A stretch of 64,000 nucleotides of DNA from Verrucomicrobium spinosum DSM 4136 = JCM 18804 (GCF_000172155.1 NZ_ABIZ01000001.1:2451105-2515104), one strand, 5' to 3'. Shown: positions 23,901 through 33,796, counted from the first letter of the stretch. Notes: generated by a model not told the origin, from the letters alone. Made by a program: numbers and translations.

Positions 23901-26347
23901 TGGATGTGTCCCTCACGGTTTCGCCCATCCGGAACGAACAGGGGGTGATCGTGGGGGCGTCCAAGATCGCGCGGGACATCACCCAGAAGAAGCAGGATGA
24001 GGCGGAGTTGCGCCGCAGTGAGCGGCTGTACCGGGCGATCGGGGAGTCGATGAACTTTGGCATCTGGATCTGCGATGCGGCGGGGCTCAACCAGTACGCG
24101 AGTGACTCCCTGCTCAAACTGGTGGGGATGACGCAGGCGGAATTCGCCGGGGAAGGCTGGATGAAGGCCCTGCACCCGGAAGATGCCGAGGCGGTGCGGC
24201 AGGCCTGGCGGCGGTGCGTGACGGGGCCGGACACCACCTTCTGGGAGAGTGAGCAGCGCTTCCGCGGGATGGATGGGGCCTGGCATCCCGTGCTGGCACG
24301 CGGCGTGCCGGTGAGGGATGAGTCCGGGCGGCTCCAGCAGTGGGTAGGGATCAACCTGGACATCTCTGAACTGAAGAAGACGGAGGAGGCGCTGCGCCGC
24401 AGTGAGGCGCACCTTACGGCTGTGTTTCAGCAGGCGGGCTCTGGCATTGCCCAGACCGATCTGGAGGGGCGGTATGTGATGGTGAATGACGCCTATTGCG
24501 AGATCACGGGGCGTACCAGGGAGGAGCTGCTGGGGCAGAAGGTTCATGAAATCACGCATCCGGATGACCGCGTGCACTATGGGGATGCCCATGAGGCGCT
24601 GGCGGGCGACGGCCCGGCATTCATCATGGAGAACCGTTTTGTGCGGGCAGACGGGGTGGAGGTGTGGGTGCGCAGCAGTGTGGTGGGGCTGCGGGATTCC
24701 CAGGAGCGGCTCTCGGGCACGCTGAGCATCACCCAGGACATCACGGAGAGCCGCCATGCCGAGGATGCGCTGATGGCGAGTGAGCAGCAGTTGCGGCTCG
24801 TGACGGACCACGCCCCAGTGTATCTGGCGCAGGTGGACCGGCACCAGTGCTACAAGTTTGCCAACCGGCCTTATGCGGCGCAGTACGAGCTGGAAGTGCC
24901 GCAGCTGGTGGGGCGGCCCATGCGTGAGGTGATGGGTGAGGCGGCGTATGAGGCGGCCCGTGGCTGTGTGGAGGCTGCACTGGCAGGAGAGCTGGTGGAG
25001 TTTGAAATGCAGATGCACTTCCCTTCCTCGCACGATGAACTGGGCGACCGGTGGATCCACTCCGTCTTTATGCCGGAGTGGCAGTCGGACCAGGCGGAGG
25101 TGACAGGCTTTGTGCTGGTGCAGACGGACGTCACAAACCGAAAGCAATCGGAGCTGGATCTGGAGCAGGCGCGTGATCAGGCGCTGGAAGCAGTGCGGGC
25201 CAAGGATGATTTCCTCGCCCGCCTCTCGCACGAGTTGCGTACGCCGCTGAGCCCGGTGTTGCTGCTGGCAAGTGAGGGGGCTTCCAATCCGGAGGTGCCG
25301 GAATCGGTTCAGGCGGACTTTGATACCATCCGCAAGAATGTCGATCTGGAGGCGCGTCTCATTGATGATCTCCTGGACCTGACGCGCATCACCCGGGGGA
25401 AACTGGCGATGGACCTCCAAGGTGTGGATGTCCATGTGGTGCTGCGTGATGCGCTGGACACGGTGCGCCAAGATGCGGAGGCAAAGAGCCTGGTGCTGAC
25501 CCTGGCTCTGCATGCGACCTCCCGGTTGGTTTGGGGGGACAAAGTCAGGCTTCAGCAAGTGTTCTGGAACCTGCTCAAGAATGCAGTGAAATTCACGCCT
25601 GAGTACGGGGCCATTGTGGTGTCCACAGCGCTCGGGCCGGAGCCGGGCACGGTGATGATCCGGGTCAGCGACAATGGCATGGGGATGACCCTGGAGGAGC
25701 AGCAGCGGGTGTTCGAGGCCTTTGCCCAGGGGGAGCATGCCATGCAGGGCGGCTCGCATCGCTATGGCGGACTCGGGTTGGGGTTGACCATCACGCGCAT
25801 GCTGGTGGAGCTGCATGAGGGGCGCATCCAGGCGATCAGCGAGGGACGTGGCCACGGGACAACGTTTGTGATCACGCTGCCTCTCATGAAGGCGGCAGCC
25901 GCTGCTGAGGGTGAGACCAATGGCATGGACGAGCGTGAGGCGGCTGCGGTCGGGCAGACGGGGAGCCCCATCTCTCCGGCAGTATGGCGGCGCATTCTGC
26001 TGGTGGAAGATCACGACGCCACGCGCGCAGCGCTGGGGGTGTTGTTGCGGCGGCGCGGGTATGAAGTATCCGCTGCGTGCAGTGTAGAGGAGGCCAGTCT
26101 CCTGGGGAATGAGGGGTCTTTTGATCTCGTGATCTCGGACATCGGCCTGCCGGATGGCTCGGGCTATGAAGTGATGCGCCACCTCAAAACGCTCCACCCC
26201 GAATTAAGGGGGATTGCTCTCAGCGGCTATGGCATGGAGCAGGATGTGGCGCACAGCCGTGAATCGGGTTTTACCTTGCACCTGACGAAGCCCGTCCGCG
26301 TGGAGGCGTTGGATCAGGCGATTGAGACGGTGTTCAGACAGGATTAA
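20996..26347 (+). CDS. Giant multi-PAS hybrid sensor histidine kinase
   Basis: 1783 residues. An N-terminal PAS-like region (WTAHPLGPPEAWPQSLRTTV, about 35-55) and a GAF-like region (about 175-345) precede eight consecutive PAS/PAC repeats starting near residues 373, 501, 633, 761, 887, 1012, 1140 and 1265, each closing with a DITERK/DVTERT-type linker. The HisKA phosphoacceptor is His1412 (LSHELRTP). The HATPase has NLLKNAVKF, DNGMGM and GLGLGLTI. A C-terminal receiver domain has Asp1715 (LVISDIGLP). No transmembrane helix or signal is visible, so it is probably cytosolic and senses small molecules or redox state. The receiver makes it hybrid, and no output regulator lies next to it. Confidence 0.95.
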   Translation: MTSLPMTPLQVSTFQWPEAGGEMARRMAELDWTAHPLGPPEAWPQSLRTTVSILLASRYDMWLGWGAEFYFFCNDAYLPTLGLKKDWALGRPASDVWAEVWNDAGPRAESVLHTGRATWDECLLLYLERNGYPEETYHTFSYSPVPDDAGGVGGMLCVVTEETERVIGERRLAVLQDLAESLAAVSGSDALMEELGGCLQRHRVDMPFSLVYLFDQRSSNGAGQAVLRSLTGIPRGAPLAPATLSCGPDDEWGGSPWPVARMLEEGEPVEVSVGHLEDLPSGPHSSPRAAVVLPLFPHGQEEPPAGFLVTGVNPCRPLDGPYRGFLELVAGQISAGLATAGAFEMERERAESLLELDRVRRESAAQLRESEERTRLAVEAGKVGVWDWNLAAGTVGWSELTHRIFGVEPGGFDGTFDGFLGLVHPVDRVRVAAEVNRAHAGDGRFNCELRALPPSGEVRWIECHGQTAFSPQGGPERMHGTVLDITERKRGEELLREARLRLETTLFAAEIGTWNWDIRNDQVTADENMARLFFVDVREQESPPMERFIQMIHKDDVARVRRAMDAALVDPAGNFEQDYRVVSPQGQVRWVTARGRVQRDSTGKPERFPGVIIDITGRKQAEEDLEGSEQRHRKLLSLLPMACYTLNEDGWLTFYNDAARELWGRAPELGRVRWCGSYRMWSLDGQFIPHEQSPMVAALQEARPARGAEVVVERPDGTQRWVALSSDPLHDARGKCRGLINVALDVSDERRTQKALAQSEAFLQSVISSTADCIMVMDPLGGLQWTSANGIRMLEMDEASLPTGRSWLDMWQDDTSQRVAQAALRQANAGQVGRFRGFCPTFAGTPKWWDVMVTPIPARDGGAARFLSVARDVTERTNAEHALSRLAAIVESSDDAIISNDLAGRVLSWNKGAERLFGYQAREIVGRPIMTLIPDDRFEEEQVILENLRGGSRLEHYETVRRRKDGTHVDVSLTVSPIRNEQGVIVGASKIARDITQKKQDEAELRRSERLYRAIGESMNFGIWICDAAGLNQYASDSLLKLVGMTQAEFAGEGWMKALHPEDAEAVRQAWRRCVTGPDTTFWESEQRFRGMDGAWHPVLARGVPVRDESGRLQQWVGINLDISELKKTEEALRRSEAHLTAVFQQAGSGIAQTDLEGRYVMVNDAYCEITGRTREELLGQKVHEITHPDDRVHYGDAHEALAGDGPAFIMENRFVRADGVEVWVRSSVVGLRDSQERLSGTLSITQDITESRHAEDALMASEQQLRLVTDHAPVYLAQVDRHQCYKFANRPYAAQYELEVPQLVGRPMREVMGEAAYEAARGCVEAALAGELVEFEMQMHFPSSHDELGDRWIHSVFMPEWQSDQAEVTGFVLVQTDVTNRKQSELDLEQARDQALEAVRAKDDFLARLSHELRTPLSPVLLLASEGASNPEVPESVQADFDTIRKNVDLEARLIDDLLDLTRITRGKLAMDLQGVDVHVVLRDALDTVRQDAEAKSLVLTLALHATSRLVWGDKVRLQQVFWNLLKNAVKFTPEYGAIVVSTALGPEPGTVMIRVSDNGMGMTLEEQQRVFEAFAQGEHAMQGGSHRYGGLGLGLTITRMLVELHEGRIQAISEGRGHGTTFVITLPLMKAAAAAEGETNGMDEREAAAVGQTGSPISPAVWRRILLVEDHDATRAALGVLLRRRGYEVSAACSVEEASLLGNEGSFDLVISDIGLPDGSGYEVMRHLKTLHPELRGIALSGYGMEQDVAHSRESGFTLHLTKPVRVEALDQAIETVFRQD

Positions 26348-26454
26348 CAAGATTTTTGAAGGATTAACAAGATGGGGAGTGGGGAGAGGTTCAGCGCCGC
26401 TTTTTGAAGTTTTGACATGTAATGTGTGAAATGCCATCGTTGCGGCCTGTTGTC

Positions 26455-27039
26455 ATGAATCAAGTCCCCCCGCCTCTGCCTCTCCTGTCGTCATGCTCAT
26501 CTGGCAATGAAGCTGGGAACTGGGAGTCCGCGTCGAGCTTTCTCACTTCGCTATTAAGAGCTGCTGCGGTGATTTTTCTGTTGTTTGGTATTCGAGACCT
26601 TGGTGGTATTCCATGGCTTTCGCTGGCCATCTCAATTGGGAAAGATGAGGTTTATGAGGGAATCATGGTCCGATCGGGCGCAGCCATTTTGGTTGGGATT
26701 GTCATGTATGTGTTAGGGACGGTCGTGGTTTGGAAACTGGCACCAAAGATTTCCTCGCATCTGAGCGGCAAACGGCGGGCTCAAGAGCCTGGTGGTGGAC
26801 CACTCGGTGCTAACGAGAGTTTTCTTTTCCTCGCGGGTATTTTTGCCGAGTTGTGGGCGGTGGCTCAAGTGATCGGTATCTTTTGCCCTCCGATGACGTT
26901 CGGGGTGCAGCGTGAGGATGTGTTGCCACAGAGTGTTGGAACGGCGCTCCTGACCCCCGCAATCGTCTTTGGGGCCGGGCTATGGCTCTCTCTGGGCTCT
27001 CATCGCATTCACATGTGGATGGTGAAGCGCCGACAATGA
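26455..27039 (+). CDS. Four-helix membrane protein of unknown function
   Basis: 194 residues from the ATG at 26455 (MNQVPPPLPLLSS). Four hydrophobic segments (LLRAAAVIFLLFGIRDL, AAILVGIVMYVLGTVVVW, FLFLAGIFAELWAVAQVIG, LTPAIVFGAGLWLSLGS) with polar loops. The proline-rich start MxxxPPPLP is common in small verrucomicrobial membrane proteins. Not recognised; it stands alone between the kinase and a convergent small gene. Confidence 0.65.
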   Translation: MNQVPPPLPLLSSCSSGNEAGNWESASSFLTSLLRAAAVIFLLFGIRDLGGIPWLSLAISIGKDEVYEGIMVRSGAAILVGIVMYVLGTVVVWKLAPKISSHLSGKRRAQEPGGGPLGANESFLFLAGIFAELWAVAQVIGIFCPPMTFGVQREDVLPQSVGTALLTPAIVFGAGLWLSLGSHRIHMWMVKRRQ

Positions 27040-27071
27040 CGAAGATGCGAAGACACCCCACGCAGCGGGCC

Positions 27072-27290
27072 TCACTGCGCGGGGCAGGGGCCGTCGGTCT
27101 GGTTGGCTTCGTCGAAGAGCGCCTGGGCTTCTTCGATGTTGGTGCCGAGACGACGCTGAATGTGCCATACGATTTCCTCCGAATGGGTGCCGGATGGCGG
27201 CAGGGCGTCGTCTTCCTTGAGGTCGGGATGCAGATCCTGCAGGCGGCGCTTGAGGGTGGCCCAGTCGGATTTGAAAGGTGTCTCGATCAT
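27072..27290 (-). CDS. CsbD-like small stress protein
   Basis: 72 residues. The pattern DWATLKRRLQDLHPDLKEDDAL followed by EEIVWHIQRRLGTNIEEAQALFDEA resembles the two-helix CsbD family (W..LK.K....L..DD....G........G...EEA). CsbD proteins are small general-stress proteins of unknown mechanism. The match is a pattern match only. It is convergent with the membrane protein on its left. Confidence 0.6.
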   Translation of the reverse strand: MIETPFKSDWATLKRRLQDLHPDLKEDDALPPSGTHSEEIVWHIQRRLGTNIEEAQALFDEANQTDGPCPAQ

Positions 27291-27380
27291 GACGCAGGGA
27301 GGAGTGTAATGAACGGAAGGGAATCGTTTGCAGGAGAGCGAACGAGGGGGGCAACTTTTGCAGACTTTCGCCCCCCACCC

Positions 27381-28493
27381 TCAAGCGTTAAGCCCCCCGC
27401 ACGATTTCCGCACGATCAACGGGCATTCCAGCAAGATATCGCGCACGGGCATGTCGGGGCGGGCCAGGCGGTCGAGCATGGCACTCATCGCGGCCTGGCC
27501 GATCTCACGGGCTGGCTGATGCAGGGTGGTGAGAGGGACAGGCAGGAGGCTGGCGTAGGCGATGTCATCAATGCCCACGATGCGAATATCCTGAGGAACG
27601 CGGTGGCCGAGTTGCATGAGGCTGTGCATGAGCTGGCCGGCGGTGCGGTCGTTCGCGCAGACGATGCCGTCGGGGGTGGCGCTGTGGAGGAGGGTTTGAA
27701 CCTGTTCCTGTGAGTCAGGGGCCAGGCGTTGCACATGCGCCTGGACCACCGGCAGGCTGTTGGTGTAGAGGGCTTCTCTGTAGCCTGCGATGCGCTCGTC
27801 AATGGTGGCTGCGGGTTCCGGGTAGGTGACGAAGGCGATGTGGCGGCAACCCAGTTCCACCAAGTGCTGGGTGGCGGCGAAGCCAGTGCGGCGGTTGTCG
27901 ATGCCCACCAGATCGTGTCGGCTGCGTTTGGGGTAGGGCAGAAAGTCGCGGTCCAGCAGTACTACGGTGATGCCAGCCTGATCCAGGGCAGTGACGATGC
28001 GGTGGTTCGTCTGGTCCTCATCGTAGGCGGCTTCCAGCGGAGCGAAGAAGACGCCGCTCACCCGGCGGCCGAGGTAGCTCTGGCAGATCTCCCATGCTTG
28101 AGCGGCGCGGGAGAGTGAGGGGTCCCGCGAGAGGGAGCTGGACCAGAGCAGGGCATGGCCCAGGGCCTGCGGGGACTCTGCCATGCCCTGGCACATCGGT
28201 TCGAAGATCTCTGTGCGCCCCCGGTCTGGAATGAGCAGGCCAAAGGTGAGACCTTGTTCGGGTACGCCCATCTCAGCAGGGGGCAGGCGGACATAGGTGC
28301 CAGACCCGGCGCGGCGTTCCACGAGCCCGGAGCGATGCAAATCACGCACAGCCCGGCCCACGGTGATGCGTGAGGCCCCAAATCGTGTGACGAGGGCAGC
28401 TTCGCTGGGGATCTTCTGTCCTGGCTGATACTTGCCGTGAAGAATCTCCAGGCGCAAGGTGTCGTGGATTTGGCGGTGTTTAGAGATTTTCAA
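27381..28493 (-). CDS. GntR/LacI-type transcriptional regulator
   Basis: 370 residues. The N-terminal GntR winged helix (QIHDTLRLEILHGKYQPGQK, LVTRFGASRITVGRAVRDL, GTYVRLP) is joined to a LacI-type periplasmic-binding-like effector domain with GVFFAPLEA, DNRRTGFAATQHLVELGCRHIAF and the DNA-affinity-linked ...IAYASLLPVPLTTLHQP at the end. This fusion is like AraR and usually senses sugars. It is divergent from the HAD phosphatase and MFS genes and a palindrome lies between them, so it probably controls both. The reading frame starts with a TTG codon; no closer ATG fits. Confidence 0.85.
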   Translation of the reverse strand: MKISKHRQIHDTLRLEILHGKYQPGQKIPSEAALVTRFGASRITVGRAVRDLHRSGLVERRAGSGTYVRLPPAEMGVPEQGLTFGLLIPDRGRTEIFEPMCQGMAESPQALGHALLWSSSLSRDPSLSRAAQAWEICQSYLGRRVSGVFFAPLEAAYDEDQTNHRIVTALDQAGITVVLLDRDFLPYPKRSRHDLVGIDNRRTGFAATQHLVELGCRHIAFVTYPEPAATIDERIAGYREALYTNSLPVVQAHVQRLAPDSQEQVQTLLHSATPDGIVCANDRTAGQLMHSLMQLGHRVPQDIRIVGIDDIAYASLLPVPLTTLHQPAREIGQAAMSAMLDRLARPDMPVRDILLECPLIVRKSCGGLNA

Positions 28494-28545
28494 AGGGAGC
28501 GGGGGCGATGTTGGGGCAGGCAGGTGGTGGGAGGGTAAAGGCTTA

Positions 28546-28563
28546 AAGTTGTTACATCAACTT
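28546..28563. promoter_or_regulatory. Candidate operator dyad between regulator and HAD gene
   Basis: AAGTTG-TTACAT-CAACTT, a dyad with six-base arms in the 257-bp divergent intergenic region. Its spacing is of the LacI-operator type. The regulator may bind here, but this is inference from position. Confidence 0.35.
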
Positions 28564-28750
28564 GGAAACATCGACTCTATAAGGAGGGGCCCCCTTAAGG
28601 CGGGAGGACTTCATCTTTTCGAAAGACTTCGCAAGGCGTAGTGACCTTGCGGAGAGCATGGAGCATGCTTTCTTTAGCTGGAGTTAAGTCAGCTTGGCAA
28701 GAGCTGTTATAACCAAACATCAATCTATGACCACACGAAAGGAGACGACC

Positions 28751-29599
28751 ATGAGGACCACTGAATTTGAGACCTCCGGCGAGCGACGCTTTCTGGTCGC
28801 GAGCGACTTTGACAAGACATTGAGTTTCAATGACTCGGGATATGTGCTGGCGGAACTGTTGGGCGTACCAGGCTTTGAGGAGAAGGTCGCAGGACTGGCG
28901 AGAACCCACCTCGTGCAGCAAGGCGCGGAACTGGCGTATCTGCTGCGGCATGATCCCGCCTTCCGAGGCGTGCGGCGTGAGCATCTGGTGGCGGCGGGCA
29001 AGAAAGTGCGGTTGAAGCACCAGGTGGATCTGTTGAGCAGGGTGCTGGCCCAGGGGTTGCCGGGCTATGAGTTCCCCTTTTACGTGATCTCTGCCGGTCC
29101 GGCTGAGGTGGTGCGCTCGGCGTTGGAGGGCATTGTGCCTCCCGATCGGGTGTATGGCACGGAGTTCGACTTTGACCCCGCCACCGGGGAGATCGCCAGC
29201 GTGACTCGTACCCCGGCAGGTTACGGCAAAGTGACGGTGCTGGAAGGCATCGAGGCCGCGCTGCGCGTGAGTCCCGACCGTACCATCTACATGGGCGACG
29301 GCAGTTCTGACCTTTATGTAATGCACCATGTGAACAGCCGGGATGGGCATACGATTGCCGTCTCGGAAACGAAGGCGGTGGGCCGTATCGCGCAGCGCAC
29401 GGTGATCAGTGACAACGCGCTGAGTGTGCTGGTGCCGATCCTGGAGGAGGTGCTGCTCTGGAACTCCACGCAGATCCGGGCACTCTTTGCCAGCCACGGC
29501 ATGGCGTTGCAAGACTGGGACAAGATCCACACGGACTGGGTGAGCTTTCATCCCATGGGGGCACGGCATGATGCCACGCACCTCGCGCTGCTGGGCTGA
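28751..29599 (+). CDS. HAD-IB family phosphatase
   Basis: 282 residues from the ATG at 28751, six bases behind AAAGGAG. Motif I is VASDFDKTLSFND and motif III/IV is YMGDGSSDLYVMHHV, as in HAD phosphatases of subfamily IB. The cap region is helical. The substrate is probably a small phosphorylated metabolite; the context, a divergent GntR/LacI regulator and an MFS transporter 35 bases downstream, points to uptake and handling of a carbohydrate or related compound. Confidence 0.85.
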   Translation: MRTTEFETSGERRFLVASDFDKTLSFNDSGYVLAELLGVPGFEEKVAGLARTHLVQQGAELAYLLRHDPAFRGVRREHLVAAGKKVRLKHQVDLLSRVLAQGLPGYEFPFYVISAGPAEVVRSALEGIVPPDRVYGTEFDFDPATGEIASVTRTPAGYGKVTVLEGIEAALRVSPDRTIYMGDGSSDLYVMHHVNSRDGHTIAVSETKAVGRIAQRTVISDNALSVLVPILEEVLLWNSTQIRALFASHGMALQDWDKIHTDWVSFHPMGARHDATHLALLG

Positions 29600-29634
29600 A
29601 GGCCCGCATTCATTCTTCTCCTGATTGCCCCCTG

Positions 29635-30912
29635 ATGAGTGAGCTATTGCAAAGAACCCCAGCACCCGCCGCCCTGGCAGCCCGGCGGGCGGTATCGTGG
29701 CTCTTCCTGCTGAACGGTATGCTGTTTGGCACCTGGGTGTCCCGCATTCCGATGGTGCAGGAGCGTCACGAGTTGACGCACGGAGCGCTGGGGGTGGCGC
29801 TGCTGGGCATGGCTCTGGGGGCGTTGGTGGCCATGCCGTTGTCTGGCTGGGCCTCTGCCCGGCTGGGAAGCCGGCGGGTGGCGGCCTTCTGGACGTTGGT
29901 GTATGCCAGCATGCTGCCCAGTCTGGCCTTTGCGCCCGGGGTTCACTGGCTGAAGGCAGGCCTCTTTCTTTTTGGTGCTGGTCATGGTGGCCTGGATGTG
30001 GCCATGAATGGCCAGGCCGTGCTGGTGGAGCGGCGTTACCACAGGCCCATCATGTCATCCTTCCACGCGCTTTTCAGCGCTGGTGGTCTGGCGGGTGCGG
30101 CATTGGGCGCCGGGATGGCCTGGCTGGCAGTGCCGGTGGAGACGCATTTCGTGACGGTGGCCACCCTGCTGGGTGGGACGGTCGTGTTGATTGCGCTTCG
30201 CCCCCTGCTGCCGGATGATCCGGTGGATCGCAGGAGTGAAAATAAAGTTTCCTCGAACGGAGGGCGGCTTCAGGCCAGCGGTTCCGGGAAGAGCGGCCTG
30301 GCCGCCATCTCCGCAGCGGATCTGCGGAGGCTCATCGCGCTGGGAGCACTGGCCTTTTGCATCATGATGGGGGAGGGGGCGATGGCTGACTGGAGCGGTC
30401 TGTTTCTCAAACAGGTCACTGGTGCTGGCGATGGTCTGGCTTCGGCCGGGTACGCGGCTTTCTCCCTGGCGATGATGCTGGGGCGCATCGCGGGAGATTC
30501 TTTGACCTTGCGTCTGGGGCCGGAGTGCCTCGTGCGCGGCAGTGGGGTCCTGGCTGCGGCTGGTTTGCTGTTGGCCCTCGTCACGGCCCATCCGTACGCG
30601 GCGGTGCTGGGCTTTGCGGCCGTGGGGGCTGGATTTGCCACGGTGATCCCTCAAGTCTTCAGCGCCGCCGGGAGGGTGAAGGAGATCTCCCCAGGGCTGG
30701 CTCTGGCGACGGTGACAACGCTTGGGTACGGAGGCTTTTTGTTGGGTCCGCCCCTGATTGGATTTGTGGCTGAAGGAATCGGCCTGCGGGGTGCGCTGGG
30801 GCTGGTGGTGCTTACCAGTGCGTGTGCAGTGACGCTGGCGGCAGCGTTGCGGACCCGGAGGAGCGATGAAATCACATCACAAGTCCAGGCGTCTCAGCGG
30901 TTGAGCGTTTAA
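29635..30912 (+). CDS. MFS transporter
   Basis: 425 residues with twelve predicted helices. The N-terminal half has NGMLFGTWVSRIPMVQ, an MFS loop GWASARLGSRRVAA between helices 2 and 3 and GHGGLDVAMNGQAV. The C-terminal half has GEGAMADWSGLFLKQVTG, typical of sugar-type MFS members. Function is uptake or efflux of an unknown solute. It follows the HAD gene with a 35-base gap and is probably in the same operon under the GntR/LacI regulator. Confidence 0.85.
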   Translation: MSELLQRTPAPAALAARRAVSWLFLLNGMLFGTWVSRIPMVQERHELTHGALGVALLGMALGALVAMPLSGWASARLGSRRVAAFWTLVYASMLPSLAFAPGVHWLKAGLFLFGAGHGGLDVAMNGQAVLVERRYHRPIMSSFHALFSAGGLAGAALGAGMAWLAVPVETHFVTVATLLGGTVVLIALRPLLPDDPVDRRSENKVSSNGGRLQASGSGKSGLAAISAADLRRLIALGALAFCIMMGEGAMADWSGLFLKQVTGAGDGLASAGYAAFSLAMMLGRIAGDSLTLRLGPECLVRGSGVLAAAGLLLALVTAHPYAAVLGFAAVGAGFATVIPQVFSAAGRVKEISPGLALATVTTLGYGGFLLGPPLIGFVAEGIGLRGALGLVVLTSACAVTLAAALRTRRSDEITSQVQASQRLSV

Positions 30913-30944
30913 GCCGGGGAGCCGAAACTAACTTTGATTGAATT

Positions 30945-31112
30945 ATGAAGACAGAAACGACAAAAGTAAACTTGATGACAGAACAAGAACGCCAGCAGGT
31001 GCGTCTGGAACGTGCGCAGCTGGTGGAGGATGGCGTCAAGGGGGCTGCGCCGGTAAAGCGTGCGCTGCCCAAAGGACTGCGGCTGTGGGTGTATGCGCCG
31101 CTGATGCCCTGA
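30945..31112 (+). CDS. Small helical basic protein of 55 residues
   Basis: ATG at 30945 opens a 55-residue frame (MKTETTKVNLMTEQERQQVR) that is helical with a coiled-coil-like middle (LERAQLVEDG) and a basic end with VKRALPKGLRLWVYAP. No relatives are recognised. It lies between two operons and has no Shine-Dalgarno match. It may be a real small protein or chance. Confidence 0.35.
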   Translation: MKTETTKVNLMTEQERQQVRLERAQLVEDGVKGAAPVKRALPKGLRLWVYAPLMP

Positions 31113-31299
31113 TGGCCTCAAGCGGAATACTCGCATACGAAGGACCCGATTTGTCGGCGGAGCACGCATCCTCCCCAAGGATGGGCCAGCCAGAACCTGT
31201 GGAGCAATCGTATCTTATGTCCAGGCCAGATTGCAGGGAGCGGGAAGCACCGCCCCCTGCCTGGACGATCAAATCAACTGACCGGCAAGCGACTTCCTT

Positions 31300-32289
<990 letters not shown>

Positions 32290-32401
32290 CGCGGAATGAT
32301 AAATGATGAATTAGGAATTAGGAATGACTGAGAGAGGCTACCGTGTCCTATGAAAGTCATTACCTTTCACTTTTTACTCTCAACTTTTCACTCTTCTCCC
32401 C

Positions 32402-33094
32402 ATGTCCCCTCTCTCTGTTGCTCCTCCTTCCTTCCTCTTCGATCTCGATGGCACGCTGGTGGACAGTGTGTATCAGCATGTGCTGGCGTGGCGGGAGGCG
32501 TTGGAGTCGGAGGGGATACAGCTTTCCGTCTGGCGCATTCACCGGCGCATCGGGATGAGCGGGGGCTTGTTCGTCAATGCCCTCATACAGGAGACAGGGC
32601 TGGAGCTGCCGCCTGAGGTGGCGCAGCGTCTGCAGCGTCGCCATGCCGAGAGCTATGCACGCCAGCGCTCTCAGGTGAAGCCCCTGCCTGGGGCCAAGAA
32701 GCTCTTGGAGGCGCTGACCCAGTGGGACGTGCCCTGGGCCATCGCCACCAGTGGAAAAATCGAGAGTGCTGGTCCGGTGCTGGAAATGCTGGAGGTGCCC
32801 AAACACGTGCCGATCGTGACACGTGATCAGGTTTCCTATGCGAAACCGAATCCGGATCTGTTTCTCGCTGCTGCCGCCAAACTGGGCGCGGACATCACGA
32901 AGTGCATTGTAGTAGGAGACAGCATCTGGGACATGCTCGCGGCCCGTCGCGCGGGAGCGTTGGGCGTGGGGTTGCTCTCTGGCGGGTATGGTCAGGAGGA
33001 GTTGGAGAAGTCGGGCGCGTACCGGGTGTATGCGGATCCTGATGACTTGCTGAAGCATGTGTACGAGGTGGGGATCCGCGGGGAAGAAGGCTAG
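32402..33094 (+). CDS. HAD-IA family phosphatase (beta-phosphoglucomutase/phosphatase type)
   Basis: 230 residues. Motif I FLFDLDGTLVDSV, motif II WAIATSGKIES, motif III AKPNPDLF and motif IV VVGDSIWDMLAARRAGA are all present, with a four-helix cap typical of HAD-IA. Likely a phosphatase on small phosphorylated sugars or nucleotides; the exact substrate cannot be seen. Stand-alone gene. Confidence 0.92.
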   Translation: MSPLSVAPPSFLFDLDGTLVDSVYQHVLAWREALESEGIQLSVWRIHRRIGMSGGLFVNALIQETGLELPPEVAQRLQRRHAESYARQRSQVKPLPGAKKLLEALTQWDVPWAIATSGKIESAGPVLEMLEVPKHVPIVTRDQVSYAKPNPDLFLAAAAKLGADITKCIVVGDSIWDMLAARRAGALGVGLLSGGYGQEELEKSGAYRVYADPDDLLKHVYEVGIRGEEG

Positions 33095-33222
33095 ACAGGA
33101 TTAACAAGATTTAGGAAAGATTCACAAGCTGGGAAAGGGGTGGATCGAGCGGCGTTGAGGTTTGACGTTTGGTGTTTGAAGTTTGGATTTTCCCTGTGGT
33201 TAACCAATTTATTCTCTATCTC

Positions 33223-33735
33223 ATGGATGCCTCCGCTGCCGTTCCTTTGACCCAAAGTCCCTTTGCGGTGCTGACGTTTATCGTCGCGCCGGCGTTGCTG
33301 ACAAATGCGACCAGCATGCTGGCGCAGAGTACGATCAATCGCTTGTTGCGGACGCGGGAGCGAATGGCGCAGTTCCTGGCGAAGTCTGAGAAGGGGGTGG
33401 AGTCGGATGAGGCGGGAGAGTTGCTCTTGCAACAGGTGGATCGTGCGGAGGCCCAGGCGGCTCTGCTCATGCGGGCGTTGTTCTCCATCTATCTGGCGCT
33501 GGCGGCGTTTGCTGGTGCCACCTTCATCACCCTGCTGGGGGTGGTGCTGGCGTCGTTGCAGCAGGGGTTTTGGCTGAAGGGGCTGGTGCTGGTGGGGCTG
33601 GGTCTGGGGTTTATAGGCTTTGGCGGATTGATCTGGGGTAGTGCGTGTTTGTTCCGAGCCACGGCGCTTTCGCTGTTGAACATCCATCAGGAAGCGGAGA
33701 TCATACGGGGGAGAGAGAGGGTGCGTCGTCGTTAA
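33223..33735 (+). CDS. DUF2721 membrane protein
   Basis: 170 residues from the ATG at 33223 (MDASAAVPLTQSP). One helix (FAVLTFIVAPALLTNATSML), a cytosolic linker with an ARTRERMAQFLAKS-like stretch, then helices ALLMRALFSIYLALAAFAG, FITLLGVVLASL and LVGLGLGFIGFGGLIWGS. This is the DUF2721 layout. Function unknown. The upstream in-frame 18 codons are probably not used. Confidence 0.75.
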   Translation: MDASAAVPLTQSPFAVLTFIVAPALLTNATSMLAQSTINRLLRTRERMAQFLAKSEKGVESDEAGELLLQQVDRAEAQAALLMRALFSIYLALAAFAGATFITLLGVVLASLQQGFWLKGLVLVGLGLGFIGFGGLIWGSACLFRATALSLLNIHQEAEIIRGRERVRRR

Positions 33736-33796
33736 GAGATGAGCGTTAGACCGAGGATCTGGGGCGCGGGCGTGACGACTGGCATATCCGGCGGAT

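Noticed and set aside
23333-26197. A 954-residue minus-strand open frame
   Set aside because: Antisense to the multi-PAS histidine kinase, with a composition rich in His, Arg and Pro and no domain.
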